64,000 nt of DNA, taken from contig NZ_OY762229.1 of assembly GCF_963665355.1 (NCBI RefSeq), forward strand, positions 5,270,001-5,334,000, written 5' to 3'. Positions 17,753-27,592 of the stretch are shown here, piece after piece. Both the position numbers and the translations under genes were made by a program. The stretch comes from an uncultured Desulfobacter sp. Lineage in GTDB: Bacteria > Desulfobacterota > Desulfobacteria > Desulfobacterales > Desulfobacteraceae. Numbering within the stretch: the first letter of the stretch is position 1; each line of letters opens with the position of its first letter. A model generated the notes under the pieces. The model was not told where the DNA came from and ran no database searches. It worked only from the letters and a program-made list of their open reading frames with translations.

Positions 17753-18862
17753 TCATTGTTTTATGAACGACTCGACTGTATATCGGGCTTTTTCAATTTC
17801 CTCTTCAAGATCTTTGGAACAGATCCTTTTCAGGTCGATATCATACATCTCAAAGTATTCTTCCCGTATAGGCAGTATCTGCTCACCTTTACCGTGATAG
17901 CCATACCCTTTACAGATCAAATCTGCCAGGCAGATGATGAAACTGAGCATGCGATACTCCCTGGGTATCTCTTCGGGCGGGAAAAAATGAGGGTAATGGT
18001 GATAGTGAATGACACTGGCAATACCCCGGGGAAGTCGCCATTCCTGTGCAATATAGCCGCCGAGATCGGCATGATTGAACCCATAAAGACAATCTTCCTC
18101 AATACATGAAGAAGTGCCTTCCGGTGCATGGGCTTTTGTTTCAAACAATGGCAGATAATATTTGCCGATATCGTGGAGAAGCCCTATGGTGGCCAATTCC
18201 TGCCCGTTGTGATGAAAAATATTGTGTCCCAGATAAAAGGCGCAGGCCGAAACTACGGTGGAATGAAGCCACAGGTTGTTGTATTCCTTTTTCTGGGCTT
18301 CATCCCGGGTTTTGGGAAGGACGTCCCGCAGATTGTACTCCATAACCATGCTTCTGAAATTATGGTAGCCCATGAAAAGAATGGCTGTGCCCACAGAGGT
18401 GATTTCTGTGGGTCGATTAAAATAAGCCGAATTGACAACTTTTAAAACATTTGCAGAAAAAACAGGATCTGTGGTGACAATAGATGCTAAATCTTTATTT
18501 TTCACATGGGGGTCATCTATGAGTTTTAAAATTTTAAAAGCTGCAGATGATGGGGGTGTCAGCGTTTTCAGCTTTTGATGAATGGTGTTTAGCAGCTCAT
18601 CGCCTAAATCCTTTTTTTCTGCGGGACAAAAGCCCTCTTTTAAAACAGAGTATTCAAATTCAGGGGCCTTGTAATCATCTGTCCGCCCGGGCATGGTCAC
18701 CGGGCCGTCATCCGGGGATGTCCTTATGGGCATCGGGTCATACAGCTCTGTGACATTATCCGCGGAACGGCTTTTTTTGCTGTAGAGAAGAAAGGCAATA
18801 ACGAGCAGAACAAAACTTCCCGCCACACATAACGTCAAAACCATCTGTGTATTCCTTTTCAC
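17753..18862 (-). CDS. HDOD-domain signalling protein with N-terminal membrane anchor
   Basis: A 369-residue protein with a single transmembrane segment at about 8-28 (VLTLCVAGSFVLLVIAFLL), a polar linker to about 80, then an HDOD domain (about 85-290) containing VFSANVLKVVNSAYF and HDIGKYYL. HDOD domains resemble HD phosphohydrolases but usually lack full catalytic sets and act in signalling. Here an HD pair is present in LLHDIGKY near 230, so residual hydrolase activity is conceivable. AAAAGGAA precedes the ATG. It is monocistronic, with AT-rich gaps on both sides, and diverges from the toxin locus. Confidence 0.88.
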   Translation of the reverse strand: MKRNTQMVLTLCVAGSFVLLVIAFLLYSKKSRSADNVTELYDPMPIRTSPDDGPVTMPGRTDDYKAPEFEYSVLKEGFCPAEKKDLGDELLNTIHQKLKTLTPPSSAAFKILKLIDDPHVKNKDLASIVTTDPVFSANVLKVVNSAYFNRPTEITSVGTAILFMGYHNFRSMVMEYNLRDVLPKTRDEAQKKEYNNLWLHSTVVSACAFYLGHNIFHHNGQELATIGLLHDIGKYYLPLFETKAHAPEGTSSCIEEDCLYGFNHADLGGYIAQEWRLPRGIASVIHYHHYPHFFPPEEIPREYRMLSFIICLADLICKGYGYHGKGEQILPIREEYFEMYDIDLKRICSKDLEEEIEKARYTVESFIKQ

Positions 18863-19486
18863 GTATTGACGATTAACAATAGGCCACTTCTAATAATTGC
18901 CTTTTGGCTATGATTTCTTCGTTGCAATAAATAAAATTTTACTCCTCGAAATATTTTATTTATTCTTCCGGTTAAAATTTTATTGCGCCTTTAACTCAAA
19001 CCAAAATTCTAATCATTGGAGGTACCCAATAGCTGTAAAATTTGATTCTCTCTATACTGAATAAACCTCTTTTTTTTTCAAGTATTATCTGGTGATTCAT
19101 GGGGCATTTTTTTTTAATTGACGTCAGAACATCTCATATGCTATCGAGCCTTAACATGTTTCCATGCAATAACCACATGTAATTTTAGTTAATTCTAATG
19201 GCCCAATCAATTCTTATAGGCTCTTTAAATGATCTTTTTCGGCTGCAATTTAAATTTCGATTTTTGGGTTTCACCTGTTCGGGGACATAGAATCTTTCCT
19301 AAGCTTGCTCCCTTTCTTGATTATTTCATGCAACCAACAATTCATGACCTAAACATTAAACAGGATAATCTGAAATTTATACGCTTCACATCAGGTGAAG
19401 ATTAGCTGTCCACACATTTTATTCCAAATGGCTTGATCTGAATGTTAAATCAAATCGTCCGTTAGTCATGTTAGGAGAAGACGATA
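18863..19486. other. AT-rich intergenic region upstream of the Tc toxin locus
   Basis: 624 bases without a credible gene. It holds the divergent upstream regions of the HDOD gene and the toxin gene. Visible structures are a 12-base A/T-only inverted repeat (18926-18937 with 18953-18964, 15-base loop) and a short palindrome CTTCAC-5-GTGAAG at 19384-19400, about 90 bases before the toxin start. TTAGGAG lies just before the toxin ATG. No clear sigma-70 promoter pair was found, so control of the toxin genes is unresolved. Confidence 0.5.
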
Positions 19487-22400
19487 ATGGCAGAGGCTAA
19501 AAACTATCAGCAAGATAATCAACGCCCAAAAGAAGATACTTTTCAGACGCTCGCTCCTTCTCTCCAACTCCCAAAAGGCGGAGGAGCCATCCGGGGTATG
19601 GGTGAAAAATTCGCTGCCAATCCGGTGACAGGCACGGGTTCCATGAACGTACCCATCGCCGTTAGCCCGGGACGAGGCGGTTTTGGTCCAAAACTCTCCC
19701 TCTCCTATGACTCGGGTGCGGGTAATGGACTATTCGGATTTGGCTGGCACCTTTCCCTGCCCGCCATCTCCCGAAAAACAGACAAGGGCTTGCCCCAATA
19801 CCGCGATGCACAAGAATCGGATATTTTTCTTCTCTCCGGTGCAGAAGATCTGGTCCCTATAACTGGGCTCAATGGAACCAGTGACGGAGATTCAGACACG
19901 GTCCCCGGCTTCACTATTTTCCGTTATCGACCACGTATAGAAGGGCTTTTTGCCCGCATCGAGCGCTGGGTCAGTGACAATAAAAATGATGACGGTACCC
20001 ACTGGCGTTCCATTTCTAAGGACAACATCCTGACAATTTACGGCAGGGATGGTAATTCCAGGATTTATGACCCGGATAATCCACAAAGGATATTCACCTG
20101 GTTGATCAGTGAAACCCGGGATGACAAGGGCAATGCCATCCTTTACGAGTACAAAGCAGAAGATGAGACAGGGGTTGATCTAAGCCAGGTCCATGAGCAC
20201 AATCGAAATACTTGCAGAGCCATTAACCGGTATCTTAAACGCATTAAATACGGTAATACCACCCCTCTGCTGAATGACGACGGGAAAAGGCCGCAATCCC
20301 TCTCCAATGACCTAATCGAACAAACCCCATGGTTATTCGAAGCGGTGTTCGATTATGGTGAACACAAAAATCAAAACACCCCGATACCGGACAGCACCAA
20401 GGAGTGGCAGATACGTCCGGACCCCTTTTCCAGCTACCGGGCAGGCTTTGAGATTCGCACCTACCGGCGATGCCAAAGGGTACTGATGTTTCACCATTTT
20501 CCGGAAGACGGAGGTTATGACGGACTGGTCCGCTCCACTGATTGTACTTACTCCGATGATCAACCCCAGGAAAAATCCCCTGCCCCTGTCTATACTTTTT
20601 TAAAACAGGTAACTCAGACCGGTTATAAACTCCATGAAGACGGCAATGGTTACCATGCCAAGAGCATGCCTCCGCTCACGTTTACCTACTCCCAACCCAG
20701 AGTTCAGGACAAAGTTGAGGAGGTAACCACGGCCGGCTTGGAAAATCTGCCGGTTGGTCTTGACGGCACCACCTATCAGTGGACCGATCTGCACGGCGAA
20801 GGCCTCCCCGGCATCCTCACCGAGCAGGCCGATGCCTGGTACTACAAACGAAACGTCAGCCCCATCCCCACACAGTTGCCTGACGGCGGAGAATACGTCA
20901 CGGCACAATTTGCGCCCCTTGAAACCGTTAATCTCAAGCCCAACCTGGCACTGGCCGCAGGGGTTCAGTTCATGGACCTGGCAGGGGACGGCCTGCCGGA
21001 TCTGGTTGTCCTGGATGGCCCGGTAACCGGATTCTTTGAGCATGACGCTGAAGAGAACTGGAAGAATTTCCGTCCCTTTATCTCCCGCCTCAACCGCAGC
21101 AGCCGTGATCCCAACCTCAAATTCGTGGACCTGGACGGCGACGGTCATGCCGACGTACTCATCACAGAGGATGAGGCTCTGGTATGGCATGCATCCCTTG
21201 GAGAGGCAGGCTTTAGCCCGGCCCGGCGAACGACCCAGGCCCTGGACGAAGAAAAGGGACCACGCCTGGTCTTTGCCGATCCCGAGCAAACCATCTATCT
21301 GGCAGATCTCTCCGGTGACGGCCTCACCGATCTGGTCCGCATCCGAAATGGAGAGGTTTGCTACTGGCCCAACCTGGGGTACTGCCGTTTCGGGGCCAAG
21401 GTGACCATGGACAATGCGCCCTGGTTTGACCACCCGGATCAATTTGACCAGAAACGTCTTCGCCTGGCAGACATCGACGGCAGCGGCACCACGGATATCA
21501 TATATCTGCATAGCGATGGGGTGCATCTCTATTTCAACCAGTCCGGTAACAGTTGGTGCAGCAAACAGGACCTGCCTGTTTTCCCCCAGGTCGACAACCT
21601 CAGCGCCATTACCGTAGTGGACCTGTTGGGCAACGGAACAGCCTGTCTGGTCTGGTCCTCCCCCCTTCCCGGTCACTTTGGCAGACAGATGGGCTATGTC
21701 AACCTGATGGGGGATCAAAAACCCCACCTGCTCATCAAAACAGCCAATAACCTGGGGGCCGAAACCCGGGTGCACTACGCGCCATCCACCAAATTTTACC
21801 TGATGGATAAACAACGCGGAGTCCCATGGATCACAAAGCTGCCCTTTCCCGTGCATGTGGTGGAAAAGATGGAGACCTTTGACTGGATCAGCCGCAACCG
21901 TTTTGTAACCCGCTACGCCTATCACCACGGTTATTTTGACGGAGAGGAGCGGGAGTTCCGGGGTTTTGCCATGGTGGAACAGTGGGACGGCGAGGCCATG
22001 GCTGCCATCAGCAACAATAACGGATTGTTCACGCCGGTGAATGAGAAAGCGGAATTTTCCCTCCCGGAGGTTTATACAAAAACCTGGTTCCATACCGGCG
22101 TGCCAGGTGATCAGGGCCTTATCAGCCAGAGTCTGGCCGGGGAATATGACGGTGCGCCCCCAAAGAGCGATCCTGACTACGGAAAAAATTTCCAAACGTT
22201 CATCACTGAACAGCTGTTGCCGGACACCGTCCTTCCCCAAGATTTATCCGTTGCAGAAATCCGCGAAGCGTGCCGTTCCCTCAAAGGCTCCATGCTGCGC
22301 CAGGAGATATATGCCCTGGACGGCAGCGACAAAGAGGCACATCCCTATAGTATCATGGAACAGAATTTCACAATCTGCTCTCTTCAAGACCGGGGCACCA

Positions 22401-25400
22401 ACCGTCATGCCATATTCTTTACCCACCCCAGGGAAGCCATTACGTTTCACCACGAACGTAATCCAGATGACCCGCGGATTCAGCATGCCATGACTCTGGC
22501 GGTAGATGAGTATGGAAATATTCTGAAAGAGGCAACCATCGGCTATGGCCGCTCGATGGATGCACCCGATGAACAAAAACTCATCCATATCACCTGCACG
22601 GAAAACAGTTTCACCACTGCAATCACTGACGAGATTGGTGTTTACCGCACGCCCCTGCCCGCTGAGTCGCGCACCTATGAAATGCGCAAGGCAGAACAGG
22701 AAAAAAGTCCAAACGGGAAGTTCAGACCTTATGGCTTTGAAGAGATGCGGAGCTATGTGGCGCAGGCAGGAGCTGGTCACCACGATATTGCTTACCAGGA
22801 TATACATTTTTCCCAAGCCCAGGAAACGGACACCTACTTTCGGCGGCCCATTGAACACGTCAGGACCTTGTACCGGGATAACGAGCTGACAGGTCCTTTG
22901 CCTCTGGGAGAACTTGAATCGCTGGCGCTTCCCTATGAAAGCTATAAACTTGCCTTTACGGACGAGCTGCTGAATACCGTTTTCCAACGTCCACACCCGG
23001 GCGAGCAGGATGAGCCACTCTTGCCCGATGATCCTGCAGATGCTCTATCAATCGCAAATCCCGGCGAAGCGATCAGCGGACACGGGGGGTATGTAAAACT
23101 ATCCTTCAATGCGGACGATCAGAACCGCTGGTGGGTTCCATCCGGTCAGGTCTTTTTCTCTTCCGGAGAAAACGATACACCCCAGGCAGAGCTTGGGGCG
23201 GCCCGCCATAATTTTTTCACCCCAAGGCGTTATCTCGATCCCTTCGGACATTCCACCACGGTGACCTTTGATCCGCACTGTTTGTTGATGCAGGAAACCT
23301 GCGACGCCCTTGGGAACACTGTCCTTGCCGAGAATGACTACCGTGTTTTGCAACCCAGTGGGATGACCGACCCCAACGGCAACCGGAATGCAGTGGTCTT
23401 CGATACTTTGGGCATGGTGGCGGGTACCGCGGTGATGGGCAAGATTGATGACCAGGACCGGTCAGAAAGTGGGGACTCGCTGCTGGACTTCGTCAGTGAT
23501 CCGACGGTTGGACAGTTGACGGCCATGATGGAAGCTCCCACAGAACGGTCCGGCGAACTGTTGAAGCAGGCAACCACACGCATCGTTTACGATCTGGATA
23601 GGTTCCATAAGACCCAATCGCAATATCCCCAAGATCCTTCCCAATGGTATCCCGTATTCGCCGCCACCATCGCCCGTGAAACCCATGTGAGAGATCTTCA
23701 GGACGGACAGGAAACAGCGTTGCAGATCAGTTTCAGCTACTCCGACGGTTTCGGCCGTGAAATTCAAAAAAAGATCCAGGCCGAACCGGGGCCTCTGGAC
23801 CTGAATGATCCTAATTCTCCCCATGCGGAACCGCGCTGGGTGGGCAGCGGCTGGACCGTTTTTAACAACAAGGGAAAACCGGTCAGGCAGTATGAGCCTT
23901 TTTTCGATGATTCCCATGAGTTCAAATTCGGCAATAAGGTCGGTGTCAGCCCGATTCTGTTTTATGATCCCCTGGGGCGGATCGTTGCCACCCTGCATCC
24001 CAACCACACCTGGGAAAAGGTACGCTTCGACCCCTGGCAGCAGACCACCTGGGATGTCAACGACACCTGCGCGGTATACAATCCTCAGGCCGTTGTTCCG
24101 CACGATACCCGCACTGATCCCGATATTGGCGGGTATGTGGATGAATATTTCAAGACTCAGCCATCAGGATGGCTGAGCTGGTACGAACAGCGCATCGAAG
24201 GGGCTTTGGGAACGGCCGAGCAGACTGCCGCAAGAAAGGCTGCCCATCACGCCGACACCCCGACCACCGCCCATTTTGACAGCCTGGGCCGCCCCTTCCT
24301 CACCATCGCCCGTAACCGTGTTGTTTGTCCGGGCCATAGCCTTAATGGCAACGAGGATGAGTTGGAAACCAGGATTGAGCTGGACATTGAGGGCAACCAG
24401 CAAAGCGTAACCGATGCCAAAGGCCGGGTGGTGATGCGCTATAAGTACGACATGCTGGGCACGGTCATCCATCAGGTCAGCATGGAGGCGGGTGCGCGTT
24501 GGATGCTGAACGACGTGAGAAGCAAGCCGATCCACAGCTGGGACAGCAGAAACTTCAGCCACCGGATGACCTACGACGCCCTTCGGCGGCCACGGGAGCA
24601 CTATGTCAAAGGCGCAGAAGGGACGGAACAACTGGTGGGAAAGACCCTCTACGGGGACACCCCTGGCGCCCTGCCTGCCCCCGAACAGAGCAACCATCGG
24701 GGACAAGCCTACAAGGTCTATGACAATGCCGGTCTGGTCACCAGCGAGGCCTATGATTTCAAGGGCAACCTGCTCTCCAGCAGCATCCAGTTGCGGCAGG
24801 ACTACAAGGCAACGGCTGACTGGCCGCAGAATCCGGAAACCGAAGAGGATAAATTGGAGCAGGAGGTCTTCTGTAGTCGCAGCTGGTACGATGCCCTCAA
24901 CCGGCCGGTGCAGCTCATCGCCCCCCACAGCAACCCGCCTGGCACCAAATTCGACATCATCCGCCCCGGCTATAACGAAGCCAACCTGCTGGAGCGGGTG
25001 GATGTCTGGCCCCAGCAGAAGGAGGCCCCGGAGGACCTGCTCGATCCGGACAGCGCCCCGCTCCAGGCTGTGAGCAACATCGACTACGATGCCAAGGGGC
25101 AGCGGCAGCAGATCGCATACGGCAACGGCACCAAGACCAGCTACAGCTATGATCCGCAGTCTTATCGGCTGACCCGCCTGCTCACCACCAGGACCGCAGG
25201 CGGCAATGGGCTGATCGCCAATATCTTCAGCAGCCCGAACTGCCTCCAGGATCTGCGCTATACATACGACCCGGCCGGCAACATCAGCCGGATTGAGGAC
25301 GCCTCCCTGAAAACAACCTTTCACAGTGGCAAAATCGACCCCGCCTTCAACTACACCTACGACGCCCTCTACCGGTTGATCGAGGCCATGGGGCGGGAGC

Positions 25401-27319
25401 AGATAGGGCAATCCGCCACCCCGGTGGAAAAGTCCAACACCCGCGATTACCCCTTTGCCGGTTCCTGTCCGCAGAGCAGCAACCCGCAGGCCCTGCGGGC
25501 TTACACCGAACGCTATGTCTACGATGCGGTCGGCAATTTTATCAATTTCATTCATAAGGCGGACGCTGGCGACTGGCAGCGGGATTACCACTATGAGGCG
25601 GCGAATCTGCTGGCCGAAGAAACAGGCGTCAGCAACCGATTGACCACTACAGTGCTGCACCCCAACGGTAACCAACCGGTGGTGGAGCCCTACAGCTACG
25701 ACGCCCACGGCAATATGACCGCTATGCCCCACCTGAGTCTGATGGCATGGGATTTCCACGATCAGCTCTGCGCCTCGTCCAAGCAGGTGGTAAACAACGG
25801 CGGCACACCGGAGACCACCTGGTATGTCTATGACAGTGGCGGCCACCGGGTGCGCAAGGTGACGGAGAACTATGCCGATGCGGGCAGTGATCCGACAAAA
25901 AAAAACGAGCGCATCTATCTGGGCGGATTTGAGCTCTACCGAGAATATGCGGGGGACGGCAACGATCTCACCCTGGAGCGGGCGACCCTGCACCTGATGG
26001 ACGATAAACAACGAATCGGGCTGGTGGAGACCAAAATGGTTGATACAAACAGCAATGAAGGTTTAGGTGTGCCGCTGGTGCGCTATCAACTGGCCAATCA
26101 TCTGGGCTCGGCCAGCCTGGAGTTGGATCGGGATGGAGGCTTGATTTCTTACGAGGAGTATCACCCCTACGGCACCACCGCCTTTCAGCTGCATAAGGGA
26201 GAAGTGAGCCTGAAGCGCTATCGCTATACCGGGATGGAGCGGGATGAAGAGACCGGGTTGAATTATCATTCGGCGCGGTATTATGCGTTGTGGTCGGGGA
26301 GGTGGTGCAGTTGTGATCCGGCGGGGTTGGTGGATGGTGTGAATATATATATGTATGCCAAAAACTCTCCTTTGTTATTGATTGATCCGCTTGGGCAGCA
26401 AAGCCTTGAAGAATTAGAGAACGGACCTCCACCGGGCGGATATTCAATGTTCACCCCCTTAAATGAGGGAGCACCTGATGATATAGCATTGCCGATTGGA
26501 GAAGGGCGAGAGTTGCCTCACTATAGCCCACCCCATACTCCCTCCCCTCAATCTGACGCAAAAAGTACTTCGACTAACACCACAGATGTTATCATTAGAC
26601 CTGACAACCAAAGAAATCCGCCACATTCCTGTGATTGGATAGCTCCTGGGGAAAAAATTCCTGTATGCCACTTCTTAATAGATAACCCAACCGCAGGCAA
26701 ACTCTATGAAGCGTTTCAGGTTATAGGATCAGTTCTTCTTCTCCGCCAGGATCTGAAATCTTTAAGCGGTTCTTTCAGAAATAGGAAAGGAGAATTTCAC
26801 ACCTATAGCGAAACTGTAACAACGAAGACGCGACAAGCTCCATCTAAGCCAAAATCCGTTGAATTGTATAAATCTACACTTCGTGGGCCGACACCACCTC
26901 ATAGCGATGCCGATACGGTCTTTTTTAAAGATCGTGGGGATAGAAGAATGACAATCATGCGCCAAAGGCACAACGAGATCACGTTCGATACAGAGATTGG
27001 GCCTGGAGATATGGGCCTTGCCCACTACGTTGCTCGGAAGAGTGGAGGCAATATATATCTTGGAAGTGGAACACATGGCACTCCGGCAGGAGGAGTCAGC
27101 TGGATCATTCCTAGGTTAAGGCATCTACCGTTTTTTGAGCAAGATAGAGATCTTTTCCAAGGAACACGAAGAGGAATTATAACACGAGTGTATGATGTCC
27201 ATGAAGACGTAGAGAGGCAAAGATTCTTCAAAAAAATCGAGGATAGTAGAAACGCATTTGAAGGTCAAATAACAGTGATACGAGGATGGTGTTGGAGTAC
27301 GTACACTAAGGATTTTTGA
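19487..27319 (+). CDS. Fused TcB-TcC (SpvB/Rhs) toxin protein with C-terminal effector
   Basis: A 2610-residue single chain combining the B and C components of a Tc (ABC) toxin. It begins with a SpvB/TcaC domain (about 20-330; QLPKGGGAIRGMGEKF). A run of FG-GAP/VCBS-like beta-propeller repeats follows (about 420-720; FVDLDGDGHADVL, LADLSGDGLTDLV, LADIDGSGTTDII). The TcB middle region and YD/Rhs shell repeats extend to about 2230. The Rhs-associated core (about 2230-2303) includes YTGMERDEETGLNYHSARYY and ends DPLG near 2303, where self-cleavage is expected. The last roughly 307 residues are the enclosed effector, described separately. No signal peptide, as usual for Tc proteins. AGGAG precedes the ATG. 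In most described loci B and C are separate genes; fusion is a less common layout. Confidence 0.94.
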   Translation: MAEAKNYQQDNQRPKEDTFQTLAPSLQLPKGGGAIRGMGEKFAANPVTGTGSMNVPIAVSPGRGGFGPKLSLSYDSGAGNGLFGFGWHLSLPAISRKTDKGLPQYRDAQESDIFLLSGAEDLVPITGLNGTSDGDSDTVPGFTIFRYRPRIEGLFARIERWVSDNKNDDGTHWRSISKDNILTIYGRDGNSRIYDPDNPQRIFTWLISETRDDKGNAILYEYKAEDETGVDLSQVHEHNRNTCRAINRYLKRIKYGNTTPLLNDDGKRPQSLSNDLIEQTPWLFEAVFDYGEHKNQNTPIPDSTKEWQIRPDPFSSYRAGFEIRTYRRCQRVLMFHHFPEDGGYDGLVRSTDCTYSDDQPQEKSPAPVYTFLKQVTQTGYKLHEDGNGYHAKSMPPLTFTYSQPRVQDKVEEVTTAGLENLPVGLDGTTYQWTDLHGEGLPGILTEQADAWYYKRNVSPIPTQLPDGGEYVTAQFAPLETVNLKPNLALAAGVQFMDLAGDGLPDLVVLDGPVTGFFEHDAEENWKNFRPFISRLNRSSRDPNLKFVDLDGDGHADVLITEDEALVWHASLGEAGFSPARRTTQALDEEKGPRLVFADPEQTIYLADLSGDGLTDLVRIRNGEVCYWPNLGYCRFGAKVTMDNAPWFDHPDQFDQKRLRLADIDGSGTTDIIYLHSDGVHLYFNQSGNSWCSKQDLPVFPQVDNLSAITVVDLLGNGTACLVWSSPLPGHFGRQMGYVNLMGDQKPHLLIKTANNLGAETRVHYAPSTKFYLMDKQRGVPWITKLPFPVHVVEKMETFDWISRNRFVTRYAYHHGYFDGEEREFRGFAMVEQWDGEAMAAISNNNGLFTPVNEKAEFSLPEVYTKTWFHTGVPGDQGLISQSLAGEYDGAPPKSDPDYGKNFQTFITEQLLPDTVLPQDLSVAEIREACRSLKGSMLRQEIYALDGSDKEAHPYSIMEQNFTICSLQDRGTNRHAIFFTHPREAITFHHERNPDDPRIQHAMTLAVDEYGNILKEATIGYGRSMDAPDEQKLIHITCTENSFTTAITDEIGVYRTPLPAESRTYEMRKAEQEKSPNGKFRPYGFEEMRSYVAQAGAGHHDIAYQDIHFSQAQETDTYFRRPIEHVRTLYRDNELTGPLPLGELESLALPYESYKLAFTDELLNTVFQRPHPGEQDEPLLPDDPADALSIANPGEAISGHGGYVKLSFNADDQNRWWVPSGQVFFSSGENDTPQAELGAARHNFFTPRRYLDPFGHSTTVTFDPHCLLMQETCDALGNTVLAENDYRVLQPSGMTDPNGNRNAVVFDTLGMVAGTAVMGKIDDQDRSESGDSLLDFVSDPTVGQLTAMMEAPTERSGELLKQATTRIVYDLDRFHKTQSQYPQDPSQWYPVFAATIARETHVRDLQDGQETALQISFSYSDGFGREIQKKIQAEPGPLDLNDPNSPHAEPRWVGSGWTVFNNKGKPVRQYEPFFDDSHEFKFGNKVGVSPILFYDPLGRIVATLHPNHTWEKVRFDPWQQTTWDVNDTCAVYNPQAVVPHDTRTDPDIGGYVDEYFKTQPSGWLSWYEQRIEGALGTAEQTAARKAAHHADTPTTAHFDSLGRPFLTIARNRVVCPGHSLNGNEDELETRIELDIEGNQQSVTDAKGRVVMRYKYDMLGTVIHQVSMEAGARWMLNDVRSKPIHSWDSRNFSHRMTYDALRRPREHYVKGAEGTEQLVGKTLYGDTPGALPAPEQSNHRGQAYKVYDNAGLVTSEAYDFKGNLLSSSIQLRQDYKATADWPQNPETEEDKLEQEVFCSRSWYDALNRPVQLIAPHSNPPGTKFDIIRPGYNEANLLERVDVWPQQKEAPEDLLDPDSAPLQAVSNIDYDAKGQRQQIAYGNGTKTSYSYDPQSYRLTRLLTTRTAGGNGLIANIFSSPNCLQDLRYTYDPAGNISRIEDASLKTTFHSGKIDPAFNYTYDALYRLIEAMGREQIGQSATPVEKSNTRDYPFAGSCPQSSNPQALRAYTERYVYDAVGNFINFIHKADAGDWQRDYHYEAANLLAEETGVSNRLTTTVLHPNGNQPVVEPYSYDAHGNMTAMPHLSLMAWDFHDQLCASSKQVVNNGGTPETTWYVYDSGGHRVRKVTENYADAGSDPTKKNERIYLGGFELYREYAGDGNDLTLERATLHLMDDKQRIGLVETKMVDTNSNEGLGVPLVRYQLANHLGSASLELDRDGGLISYEEYHPYGTTAFQLHKGEVSLKRYRYTGMERDEETGLNYHSARYYALWSGRWCSCDPAGLVDGVNIYMYAKNSPLLLIDPLGQQSLEELENGPPPGGYSMFTPLNEGAPDDIALPIGEGRELPHYSPPHTPSPQSDAKSTSTNTTDVIIRPDNQRNPPHSCDWIAPGEKIPVCHFLIDNPTAGKLYEAFQVIGSVLLLRQDLKSLSGSFRNRKGEFHTYSETVTTKTRQAPSKPKSVELYKSTLRGPTPPHSDADTVFFKDRGDRRMTIMRQRHNEITFDTEIGPGDMGLAHYVARKSGGNIYLGSGTHGTPAGGVSWIIPRLRHLPFFEQDRDLFQGTRRGIITRVYDVHEDVERQRFFKKIEDSRNAFEGQITVIRGWCWSTYTKDF
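26396..27316 (+). other. C-terminal effector domain of the TcB-TcC protein (unrecognised toxin)
   Basis: About 307 residues after the Rhs core DPLG. The first 100 are a proline/serine-rich linker. One hydrophobic patch (about VIGSVLLL) is followed by a folded-looking end with GDMGLAHYVARKSGG, then GSGTHGTPAGG and, near the terminus, GWCWSTYT. The spaced His-Gly and Cys-Ser pair resembles the catalytic arrangement of clan CD (caspase/CHAT-like) cysteine peptidases, but this is a hypothesis from motif shape. Base composition drops relative to the GC-rich Rhs part just before it, which fits a swapped-in effector tip. Confidence 0.55.
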
Positions 27320-27330
27320 GCCCGTAGCCC

Positions 27331-27361
27331 GTAGGTTGGGGTGAATGCAATGAACCCCAAC
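27331..27361 (+). repeat. REP-like palindromic repeat, copy 1
   Basis: Thirty-one-base element beginning GTAGGTTGGGGTGAATGC and ending GAACCCCAAC. Eight-base arms GTTGGGGT (27335-27342) and ACCCCAAC (27354-27361) form a hairpin. It starts 12 bases after the TcB-TcC stop and could also act as a 3' end stabiliser. Confidence 0.75.
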
Positions 27362-27518
27362 ATTGAAGCACAAATCCAAACCCATAAAGAAACCGATCAA
27401 ATGCAAAAAAACATCACCAACACGCAAACACAACAAATAATCGGATGAAAAAAATATGATAACCCACCATCATTCATTAACGACTCTACACCATGAATGC
27501 ATAGAAAAAACCAAACAT

Positions 27519-27547
27519 GTTGGGGTTCGTACCTCACCACAACCTAC
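27519..27547 (-). repeat. REP-like palindromic repeat, inverted copy 2
   Basis: Inverse orientation of the element at 27331: read on the minus strand it starts GTAGGTTGTGGTGAGG and ends GAACCCCAAC. The hairpin arms differ at one base. The two copies face each other 157 bases apart between the toxin genes, the arrangement known from BIME/REPIN units. The bases between hold no credible gene. Confidence 0.72.
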
Positions 27548-27592
27548 ACATAACGGTTTATGAAGGTTTGTTAATACAAGGAGAAGCAAATC

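Noticed and set aside
20600-22240. 546-codon minus-strand open frame opposite the SpvB/VCBS part
   Set aside because: Shadow of the repetitive VCBS coding sequence; no ribosome-binding site or family resemblance.
24164-26011. 615-codon open frame on the minus strand inside the TcB-TcC gene
   Set aside because: It lies opposite GC-rich Rhs repeats. Its translation has no recognisable domain, while the plus-strand frame is an unambiguous Rhs protein.
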